Below, piece by piece: positions 8,484 to 14,829 of a DNA stretch of 36,102 bases. The notes beneath the pieces are model-generated. The model made no database searches. It saw only the letters and a program-made list of their open reading frames with translations, and was not told the DNA's origin. Source of the DNA: an uncultured Bacilli bacterium (GTDB lineage: Bacteria > Bacillota_I > Bacilli_A > RF39 > UBA660). Both the position numbers and the translations under genes were made by a program. Each line of letters starts with the position of its first letter. The stretch's first letter is position 1. The stretch covers positions 1-36,102 of the forward strand of contig CAKPPW010000012.1 of assembly GCA_934177995.1 (NCBI GenBank), given 5' to 3'.

Positions 8484-9349
8484 AGTATTATCTTGAGTAT
8501 TTAGAATATCAGAAACATTATTCTCCTTATACTGTCGATAATTACAGAGAAGACTTAGAAGAGTTCTTTACTTATCTTGATAGGGAAGGGCTATCTTATT
8601 TGAAATTAGAGTATAGTGATATTAGACTATATCTTATGTATTTAAAAGATGAGAGAAAACTAAAAGCTTCTACTATAGATAGACATTTAAGTTCTTTAAG
8701 AGGATATTATCAGTATTTAGAAAAGGAAAATAAGGTTAAGAGTAATGTTTTCTCTTTTATTAGAGGACCAAAAAAGGATAAAATACTACCTCATTATTTT
8801 GAATATAATGAAATAGAAGAGCTATTTTCAATAAATGATATGAATAATCCCTTAGGAGTAAGAAATCAGTTAATTCTAGAACTACTTTATGGAACTGGTG
8901 TTAGAGTTAGTGAATTAGTTAATATAAAGATAAATGATATTAATAAAGAACAAAGAAAAATTAAGATATTTGGAAAAGGTAGTAAAGAGCGATATGTCTT
9001 ATATGGTGATTATGCTAGTGATGTACTTGATAAATATTTGAAAGAAGTTTATCCTAGTTTGAGAAAACAAGGGGATTATTTAATTTTAAATAGTCATGGA
9101 GGTAAGATAACTACTAGAGGTGTAGCTTATCTTTTAGATGAAATGATTAAAAAAACATCTATTCATAAAAATATTTCTCCACATATGTTAAGACATACTT
9201 TTGCTACGCATTTATTAAATGGGGGGTGTGATATTCTTTCAGTTCAGGAGTTACTTGGACATGAAAGTTTATCGTCTACCCAAGTGTATACTCATGTTTC
9301 TAAAGAAAGATTAAAAGAAGTTTATGAAAAAGCTTTTCCGAGGAGATAA
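8471..9349 (+). CDS. XerC/XerD-type tyrosine recombinase
   Basis: A 292-residue site-specific recombinase of the size and form that resolves chromosome dimers. It has an N-terminal SAM-like DNA-binding domain (HYSPYTVDNYREDLEEF) and a full catalytic set: Arg145 (TGVRVSEL), Lys172 region (GKGSKER), His238 and Arg241 (HMLRHTFATHLL), His264 (LLGHESL) and Tyr273 (TQVYTHVS). All are intact. The gene ends the housekeeping operon and sits at the border of the accessory island. Its integration in the operon argues for a core Xer protein, but a role in island mobility cannot be excluded. Confidence 0.88.
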   Translation: MENLEYYLEYLEYQKHYSPYTVDNYREDLEEFFTYLDREGLSYLKLEYSDIRLYLMYLKDERKLKASTIDRHLSSLRGYYQYLEKENKVKSNVFSFIRGPKKDKILPHYFEYNEIEELFSINDMNNPLGVRNQLILELLYGTGVRVSELVNIKINDINKEQRKIKIFGKGSKERYVLYGDYASDVLDKYLKEVYPSLRKQGDYLILNSHGGKITTRGVAYLLDEMIKKTSIHKNISPHMLRHTFATHLLNGGCDILSVQELLGHESLSSTQVYTHVSKERLKEVYEKAFPRR

Positions 9350-9436
9350 TTATTTCTTCTTTCCATTATTTTTCTTAAGCATTAGTATTATATAGATAAG
9401 TATTATTATTAAGACTAAGTTTCCTAGATTGTTCAT
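9350..9436 (-). CDS. 28-residue single-pass membrane peptide
   Basis: A short minus-strand frame starts at ATG 9436 after AAAGGGTGA, seven bases upstream. It encodes a short polar start, about 15 hydrophobic residues (LVLIIILIYIILML) and a basic tail (KKNNGKKK), then TAA directly abutting the xerC stop. A TATAAT on the minus strand lies about 25 bp upstream. The layout (strong ribosome site, membrane helix, positive tail) fits small membrane regulators or type I toxin peptides. The ORF is short, so the call rests on the ribosome site and composition. Confidence 0.5.
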   Translation of the reverse strand: MNNLGNLVLIIILIYIILMLKKNNGKKK

Positions 9437-9540
9437 TATCTTTCACCCTTTCTTATTTTATTATAATATTAATTAGATAAGTTTTGGGTTAACTAGGTCA
9501 TATTTTAACTTTTCCCGTACTAGTTTTTTTTAATTAAAGT

Positions 9541-9571
9541 AAAAGATGGATTATAGTAAACCCATCTTTTT
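9541..9571 (+). terminator. Bidirectional hairpin terminator between xerC and rpn
   Basis: AAAAGATGG (9541-9549) pairs with CCATCTTTT (9562-9570), with T-rich tracts on both sides. It terminates the + strand operon and overlaps the last codons of the minus-strand nuclease gene. A weaker + strand hairpin (AACTAG at 9490 with CTAGTT near 9520, then a T run) lies just upstream. Confidence 0.65.
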
Positions 9572-9853
9572 GATTTTTTCTAAGGATATTCCGGTCATTT
9601 CTATAACTTTTTTTGGTGTTATACCGTTTTTAAGCATAGTAGATATAATAGAAAATTGGCCTTCTTCGCGACCTTCTTCGCGACCTTCTTCACGTCCTTC
9701 TTCACGCCCTTCTTCCCGACCATCCTCTCTAGCTATCTTATTATAATATGCTATTTTAGCTTCCTCTCGCCACTTTCTATCAAGTTCAGCATCGTATAAC
9801 CCGATAGTATTGATATCAAAAGTGGCATCCTTAATTCTTTCAACTGCTTCCAT
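9551..9853 (-). CDS. Possible intragenic small protein within rpn (RpnS-like)
   Basis: Inside the nuclease frame, AAAGGAG (9865-9871) lies 11 bases before an in-frame ATG (9853, MEAVERIKD...). Starting there would give a 100-residue protein holding the EEGR repeats and the C-terminal helix, without the nuclease core. In enterobacterial Rpn systems a short C-terminal protein made from inside the gene has been described as blocking the full-length toxin. The spacing is long, and no internal promoter is obvious, so this is a hypothesis. Confidence 0.35.
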   Translation of the reverse strand: MEAVERIKDATFDINTIGLYDAELDRKWREEAKIAYYNKIAREDGREEGREEGREEGREEGREEGQFSIISTMLKNGITPKKVIEMTGISLEKIKKMGLL

Positions 9854-10501
9854 TAAATCTTCATCTCCTTTGCTAATTTCTTCTAAGTCTTTTACTTTAT
9901 CAAGTTTTAAAATAAGTAAGGCTTTTTCAAGTTTACTTAACTTATCACCATTATAGTATTTCTTTTCTAACTTGGGAAGACTGATATGGTATTTTTTAAG
10001 ATTTTCCGTTTCAATTTCTCCATTAACTATATCAGTATAGACAAATTCAAGTATAGGACTATCACTTTTAAAATGGATAAAGTCATTAAAGTTTACTTGT
10101 AGAAATCGTTGCATATTACTATAATCTTCACTAGCATTTAAACTTTCACCTTCAATTTTACCAAGATAAGCTTGATTTCTAATTAGTAATCCATCAAAGT
10201 ATTCACTATTCATTTCAAAATTTATCAAAGACTTATCAACCTTAGCGATAAAGTCTGATATCTTTTTTCTTTCTTTAGCATTGCTAAGTGGTAATTCATT
10301 ATTTTGAATAACAATACTTCTAACTAAATCAGGTTCGTTAGTATTAGTAAACTCACTAATTAGAAAAGTAAGATAAGACTTACAAGATGTCATAACAATC
10401 TTAAACATAGTATCAGTAGTACCTGGTATTACTTTACCATTTTTAATAAGATTATCTCTTAGTCTAGAAAGTCTTGAAGATATTTTTTCGTCTAAATCGA
10501 T
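9551..10501 (-). CDS. Rpn/PD-(D/E)XK nuclease family transposase-like protein, ATC start
   Basis: The C-terminal EEGREEG repeats and the N-terminal VIPGTTDTMFKIVM put this in the Rpn (recombination-promoting nuclease, PD-(D/E)XK) family; members in enterobacteria nick DNA and are linked to phage defence. The first ATG (10408) falls inside the conserved TDTMFK motif and has no ribosome site. Upstream the frame is open for 31 more codons to ATC 10501, which sits eight bases after AAAGGAGG (10510-10517) and a well-formed promoter. I therefore annotate 316 residues from ATC, as a rare start or a mutated ATG. The frame is otherwise intact. Convergent with xerC. Confidence 0.75.
   Translation of the reverse strand: MDLDEKISSRLSRLRDNLIKNGKVIPGTTDTMFKIVMTSCKSYLTFLISEFTNTNEPDLVRSIVIQNNELPLSNAKERKKISDFIAKVDKSLINFEMNSEYFDGLLIRNQAYLGKIEGESLNASEDYSNMQRFLQVNFNDFIHFKSDSPILEFVYTDIVNGEIETENLKKYHISLPKLEKKYYNGDKLSKLEKALLILKLDKVKDLEEISKGDEDLMEAVERIKDATFDINTIGLYDAELDRKWREEAKIAYYNKIAREDGREEGREEGREEGREEGREEGQFSIISTMLKNGITPKKVIEMTGISLEKIKKMGLL
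9660..9719 (-). repeat. Five 12-bp repeats encoding EEGR units
   Basis: Five units of CCTTCTTCGCGA-type sequence on the + strand encode REEG repeats of the nuclease C-terminus. They differ at the last bases of each unit. Such tracts are common in this family and prone to slippage in whole 12-bp steps, which keeps frame. Confidence 0.9.
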
Positions 10502-10509
10502 TGTATTTA

Positions 10510-10553
10510 CCTCCTTTCGCCACTAATCTATCACAATAAAAATTAGAAAGCAA
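10510..10553 (-). promoter_or_regulatory. Promoter and Shine-Dalgarno of the rpn gene
   Basis: On the minus strand, TTGCTT (10548-10553) and an extended -10 TGATAGATT (TAGATT at 10525-10530) are 17 bp apart. AAAGGAGG (10510-10517) follows at once. The transcript would begin near 10518, so the leader is only about 17 bases and leaves the ATC at 10501 as the only reasonable start. Confidence 0.6.
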
Positions 10554-10816
10554 AAAGGGAAAATTGTAAATTAGACCTGTTATACCCCGTTAATTTAACA
10601 AACTGAAGGAGCAATTTAGTAAATCCGCTTATTAAACATACTGGAAAATGCGAAATCTCCTTTCTGGAGTAGAAATTTAACTTTTTTTCATATATAAGGA
10701 AAGTGCGTTTAGATTATTGCTGAATGAAAAGTGGATTTATGAAAATTAAACCCATCACAAAAAGATTAAAGCAAAACTTCAATAATAGAAAAGTTATAAA
10801 AAGTTTTAAATAGTTA
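10554..10816 (+). other. Non-coding left flank of the TnpB element
   Basis: No gene supported. CTCC and GGAG around 10657-10668 form a small hairpin, and a 29-codon frame at 10724-10813 has no ribosome site. The left end of the transposon probably lies here, but I cannot place it. Confidence 0.4.
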
Positions 10817-10844
10817 TTGCAACATTTGTTTTATACGATATATT
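10817..10844 (+). promoter_or_regulatory. Probable tnpB promoter
   Basis: TTGCAA (10817-10822) and TATATT (10839-10844) are 16 bp apart, about 26 bp upstream of the tnpB ATG; the ribosome site GAGGTGG precedes that ATG by five bases. Confidence 0.45.
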
Positions 10845-10870
10845 ATATTCCAATGAATTGAGGTGGTCAT

Positions 10871-12010
10871 ATGAAAGTACTTAAAGGATATGATTTTAGA
10901 CTTTATCCAAATGTAGAGCAAAAAATTTTGATAAATAAAACTATCGGTTCTGCTAGACTTATCTATAATATCTTTTTAAGGGATAGAATTGATGTTTACA
11001 ATAATACTAAAAAGGGTAAATCTGCATATGACCAGAATAACATGATACCAAGTTTACTTGTGAAATATCCATTTTTAAAAGAGGTAGATAGCTGTTCTCT
11101 TAGAAATGCTTCAAATGATTTAGAATGTGCTTATGCTCATTTCTTTAAGCAAGGTGGTTTTCCTAAATTTAAAGCAAAAGGGGTAAAAGACAGTTATAAA
11201 ACCAATAATGTGGTAAGTACCTATAAGGAAAAAGTATATAATTCGATAGAACTTGATTTAGAAAAAAGATTGATTAAGCTTCCTAAATTAAAATGGGTAA
11301 AAATAAAAGGATATAGAAATAAAGAAAGTCTAAATGGAAGAATTAGAAGTGCAGTTATAAGAAAAGAAGCCGAAAGATATTACGTTAGCATTTTAGTAGA
11401 AGAAGATGTATATAAACCTATGTTTATTCCTCAAAGTATAATTGGAATAGATTTGGGTATAAAGAATTTGATAGTAACATCACATAATGAAAAAATTAAA
11501 AATATAATAAAAGATAGAAGTAAAAGACTAAAAGGACTTCAAAGAGCTTTAGCTAGATGTAAGGCAGGAAGTAAAAATAGATATAAAATAAAACTTAAAA
11601 TACAAAGGCTATGGCAAAAGATAAGAAATGCTAGAAAACATTTAATTCACGATATAACAAATAAATTAATAAAAGAAAATGACATAATTGTGTGTGAAGA
11701 TCTAGATGTTAAAAGTATGTACAAGGATCATAATATAGCAAAAAGCTTAAATTCAAACCCGCTTGGAGAAATAATTAGAGTACTTAAATATAAAACTGAA
11801 TGGAATAACAAAAAATTAATACAAATAGATAGATATTATCCAAGCAGTCAAGAATGTAGTGTATGTGGGTTTAAAAATAAGGAGTTAAAGAATTTAAGTA
11901 TAAGAGAGTACGAATGTCCAATGTGTCATACAAAGCATGATAGAGATTTCAATGCAAGCGTGAATATAATGTTTGAAGGTTTAAAAATATATATGCAGAA
12001 CTTAACTTAA
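10871..12010 (+). CDS. tnpB: TnpB RNA-guided nuclease of an IS605-type element
   Basis: A 379-residue TnpB, ancestor-type relative of Cas12, which cuts DNA guided by an omega-RNA made from the right end of its own element. The N-terminal KGYDFRLYPNVEQK and the helical bundle are typical. The RuvC site looks complete: Asp194 (IGIDLG), Glu276 (VCEDLD) and the Asp in HDRDFNAS (357-359). The zinc ribbon has CSVCG (329-333) and CPMCH (349-353). No TnpA transposase is present, so this is a solo-TnpB (IS1341-like) insertion that would need TnpA in trans. It lies between tgt/xerC and comN-secDF, which are neighbours in Bacillus. Confidence 0.92.
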   Translation: MKVLKGYDFRLYPNVEQKILINKTIGSARLIYNIFLRDRIDVYNNTKKGKSAYDQNNMIPSLLVKYPFLKEVDSCSLRNASNDLECAYAHFFKQGGFPKFKAKGVKDSYKTNNVVSTYKEKVYNSIELDLEKRLIKLPKLKWVKIKGYRNKESLNGRIRSAVIRKEAERYYVSILVEEDVYKPMFIPQSIIGIDLGIKNLIVTSHNEKIKNIIKDRSKRLKGLQRALARCKAGSKNRYKIKLKIQRLWQKIRNARKHLIHDITNKLIKENDIIVCEDLDVKSMYKDHNIAKSLNSNPLGEIIRVLKYKTEWNNKKLIQIDRYYPSSQECSVCGFKNKELKNLSIREYECPMCHTKHDRDFNASVNIMFEGLKIYMQNLT

Positions 12011-12135
12011 AATAAAATTAAGCGAAAAATAATAGGGTGGCGACCATCCGATACTGGTCTGTGGAGAACTAATTTAGTTCGGTGAAGCAGAAAAGTCTTA
12101 TCGTGAGGTAAGGCTGCTGAAAAATTGTTTTCAGT
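12011..12135 (+). ncRNA. Putative omega-RNA scaffold downstream of tnpB
   Basis: Three hairpins follow the tnpB stop on the same strand. GGGTGG (12035-12040) pairs with CCATCC (12044-12049). GAACT (12066-12070) pairs with AGTTC (12076-12080). GCAG (12087-12090) pairs with CTGC (12114-12117), enclosing a CTTATC/GGTAAG stem closed by a GTGA (GNRA) tetraloop. Position, strand and fold match the guide RNA scaffold of TnpB elements. The guide would be the flanking sequence after the element's right end, whose exact position I cannot fix. Confidence 0.65.
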
Positions 12136-12150
12136 TTTGTTCTTTTCATG

Positions 12151-12217
12151 TTAATAAAAATGTGATAAAGCAGCTAATATACATAAGACTATTTTTATTA
12201 ATACAAAAGGCCTTTTT
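12151..12217. repeat. Perfect 11-bp inverted repeat and adjacent palindrome
   Basis: TTAATAAAAAT (12151-12161) is repeated in inverted form at 12191-12201 with a 29-bp loop, followed by the palindrome AAAAGGCCTTTT (12205-12216). This could be a terminator, part of the transposon right end, or a remnant of the site that it entered. Confidence 0.5.
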
Positions 12218-12240
12218 GTAAGTATAAATTTATAAAAATA

Positions 12241-12269
12241 ATGACTTTTTTGAAGAAAATTGGTACAAT
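12241..12269 (+). promoter_or_regulatory. Promoter of the comN-secDF-rel operon
   Basis: ATGACT (12241-12246) and extended -10 TGGTACAAT (TACAAT 12264-12269) are 17 bp apart and 25 bp upstream of the comN ATG. It restarts transcription after the inserted island. Confidence 0.55.
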
Positions 12270-12294
12270 AGTGTTAGTTTGGTAGGTGGGAAGA

Positions 12295-12570
12295 ATGGAT
12301 ATTACCTTTGCTTCTAAGGAAGAACTTTATAAAAGAGTTAAACCAGCATTACGGACAAAGAAAAATGAATTTAAAAAGCTAGGTTATTCTTATATAAAAG
12401 AAACAGACATTTGGAACTTTCTGATTAAAAAGAAATGGAAGAATGGTAATCAACTCTATCTTGCTGATATTGTTAGTGATATTATGCATGTCCAAAAAGA
12501 GGAAGTAGATGAATATCTAAAATTAATGCATCAACAAACAAACGACAACAACAATTTAGAAATATTATGA
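12295..12570 (+). CDS. comN: ComN-like post-transcriptional regulator
   Basis: A 91-residue cytosolic protein of the ComN (post-transcriptional regulator) family, which in Bacillus affects comE mRNA. It is short, basic and helical, with the features KRVKPALRTKKNEF and the C-terminal LADIVSDIMHV. The start is ATG 12295 after AGGTGGGA; GTG 12286 lies inside that site. Its place just before secDF matches Bacillus (comN, spoVB, secDF). Family assignment rests on length, motif feel and synteny. Confidence 0.7.
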   Translation: MDITFASKEELYKRVKPALRTKKNEFKKLGYSYIKETDIWNFLIKKKWKNGNQLYLADIVSDIMHVQKEEVDEYLKLMHQQTNDNNNLEIL

Positions 12571-12580
12571 GGTGTGAGAA

Positions 12581-14803
12581 ATGAAAAAAAAGAGAAAACA
12601 AATGATTGGCAAACTATTATGGATTTTTATTATCACAGCATTAGTTTCTGCCTTTTTTAAGCCTCTATTTCAAGATTTGAAATTCGGTCTTGATTTACAA
12701 GGAGGATTTGAAATACTTTATCAAGTTAGTCCGATTGATGGAAGTAAAATGACAAAAGAAAAATTAAATGCAACTTATAAAAGTATGCTAAAAAGAATTG
12801 ATTCACTAGGAGTAAGTGAACCAGAAATAGTCTTAGAAGGTAACGATAAGATTAGAGTTAAACTAGCGGGAGTAACAAACCAAGAAGATGCTAGATCAAA
12901 ATTATCAACTGTTGCTAATTTGACTTTTAGAGATTCAAATAATAACTTATTAATGACAAGTGATGTCTTAAAAGCAGGGGGAGCCAAAGTAGGGCAAGAC
13001 CAAAGTGGAAAACCAGCTGTCGCTCTTAGTATTAGAGATAAAGATACTTTCTATAAAGTAACTAATAAAGTAAAAGATATGAGTGATAATGTAATAGTTA
13101 TTTGGTTAGACTTTGATGATGCTACTGATAGCTATTCAAGTGAATCATCATCATGTGGAACTAGTGATAGTCACTGTTTATCAGCTGCTAAAGTATCTCA
13201 AGCCTTTGCCAGTGACGTAATTATCCAAGGTGACTTTACAGAAGATGAAGTACAAAACTTAGTAGACTTAATAAACTCTGGAAGTCTACCAACAAAGTTA
13301 ACAGAATTATCAAGTAAAACAGTAGGAGCATCATTTGGCGATGCCACTTTACAAAAGACTTTAATAGCAGGAGTTATTGGTATAGCTTTAATTATTTTTC
13401 TATTATTAGTTTTATATCATTTCTGTGGTATTTTATCAGCAATTTCTATTATTCTATATACATTCTTTGTATTTGCAACCTTCTGGTTAGTAGGAGGAGT
13501 ATTAACTCTACCTGGAATTGCTGCCTTAATACTAGGTATTGGTATGGCAATTGATGCTAATGTCTTATTATATGAAAGAGTAAAAGAAGAACTTAAAAAA
13601 GGAAAAAGCTTACCATTAGCCTTTAAGATGGGAAGTAAATCAAGTTTTAAAACAATAGTAGATTCAAACCTTACAACTTTATTAGTAGCTATTATTATGT
13701 TTGTCTTTGGGGAAAGTAGTGTTAAAGGATTTGCTACTATGTTAATTATCAATATAGCAGTTACTATGGTAACTATGGTAGCAATAACAAGAACATTAAT
13801 GAAGACCTTTATTAATACCGACTACTTCAATGATAAAGTAAGTTTCTTCCTAAATGTTAAAGAAGAAAAAGAAAATAAAAAAGCTAAGAAACCATTACTA
13901 GATTATTCTAAATACTTTGCAATTTTTTCAAGTATCATCTTCCTAGTCGGAGTAATATTTACAGCTACTAAAGGATTAGCTCTTGGAATTGATTATCAAG
14001 CAGGTAGTGATATTAGTCTAGTAACTGAGAAGAAATTATCAAGTAAAGAATTAACAAAAGATTTAAAAGAATTAAAACTAACAAAAGTAGACATAGAAAG
14101 ACGAGATAAAGAAGCAGATCTTAGAGTTAAAGATATCTTAAAGAAAGATAAAGTAGAAGAAGTAAAAAGCTACTTTGAAAATAAATATAAAGCTAATGTA
14201 GATATTGGGGTAGTAAGTAATGTTGTTAAACAAGAACTAATTAAAAATGCTATCTTTGCTATACTAGTTTCTCTAGTAGGTATCATTATCTACATAAGTA
14301 TAAGATTCCATATAAGCTTTGGTATTTGCTCTGTTTTATGTCTACTACATGATGTTTTATTAATGGCATCATTCATGGCTATTTCAAGAGTAGAAGTTGA
14401 CTCAATGTTTATAGCAGCAGTCCTTGCTATTATTGGTTATTCAATAAATAATACAATTGTTGTATTTGACCGTATAAGAGAAAACCTTAATGGTAAAAAT
14501 ATAAGTAAATTAACTGATAAAGAAATTATTGATGTAGCAAATATCAGTATGAAACAAACAGCTTTAAGATCTATTTATACATCACTTACTACCATTATTC
14601 CAGTTATTGCACTAATTATTCTTGGTAGTAGAGAAGTATTATCATTTAATCTTGCTATGACAGTAGGACTTATTGCTGGTACTTATTCATCACTATTTAT
14701 TGCTCCATTATTATGGACTAAGTTTGCCAAACTAGGATATAGTAAAAAGCAAAAAATATATAGTGAGAAAACAGAAAAGACTATAACAGGAATAAATGAT
14801 TAA
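12581..14803 (+). CDS. secDF: Fused SecD-SecF protein-export subunit
   Basis: SecDF uses the proton motive force to assist late steps of Sec-dependent export. The single 740-residue chain joins a SecD half (FGLDLQGGFEILYQV near 35-49, extracytoplasmic P1 domain, then six helices with LGIGMAIDANVLLYERVKEE) and a SecF half (LGIDYQAGSDI and IGYSINNTIVVFDRIRENL). Twelve membrane segments are visible. The Bacillus protein is fused in the same way. The ribosome site GAGGTGTG precedes ATG. Export of the adhesin and other secreted proteins here would use this machinery. Confidence 0.95.
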   Translation: MKKKRKQMIGKLLWIFIITALVSAFFKPLFQDLKFGLDLQGGFEILYQVSPIDGSKMTKEKLNATYKSMLKRIDSLGVSEPEIVLEGNDKIRVKLAGVTNQEDARSKLSTVANLTFRDSNNNLLMTSDVLKAGGAKVGQDQSGKPAVALSIRDKDTFYKVTNKVKDMSDNVIVIWLDFDDATDSYSSESSSCGTSDSHCLSAAKVSQAFASDVIIQGDFTEDEVQNLVDLINSGSLPTKLTELSSKTVGASFGDATLQKTLIAGVIGIALIIFLLLVLYHFCGILSAISIILYTFFVFATFWLVGGVLTLPGIAALILGIGMAIDANVLLYERVKEELKKGKSLPLAFKMGSKSSFKTIVDSNLTTLLVAIIMFVFGESSVKGFATMLIINIAVTMVTMVAITRTLMKTFINTDYFNDKVSFFLNVKEEKENKKAKKPLLDYSKYFAIFSSIIFLVGVIFTATKGLALGIDYQAGSDISLVTEKKLSSKELTKDLKELKLTKVDIERRDKEADLRVKDILKKDKVEEVKSYFENKYKANVDIGVVSNVVKQELIKNAIFAILVSLVGIIIYISIRFHISFGICSVLCLLHDVLLMASFMAISRVEVDSMFIAAVLAIIGYSINNTIVVFDRIRENLNGKNISKLTDKEIIDVANISMKQTALRSIYTSLTTIIPVIALIILGSREVLSFNLAMTVGLIAGTYSSLFIAPLLWTKFAKLGYSKKQKIYSEKTEKTITGIND

Positions 14804-14829
14804 TAAATAAAATAAAGGGAGGTAGTATT

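Noticed and set aside
9660..9719. 12-bp repeats as a regulatory or CRISPR-like array
   Set aside because: They encode the EEGR tail typical of Rpn proteins in the minus-strand gene.
10724..10813. 29-codon + strand frame upstream of tnpB
   Set aside because: No ribosome site; the A-rich codons look like chance reading of non-coding DNA.
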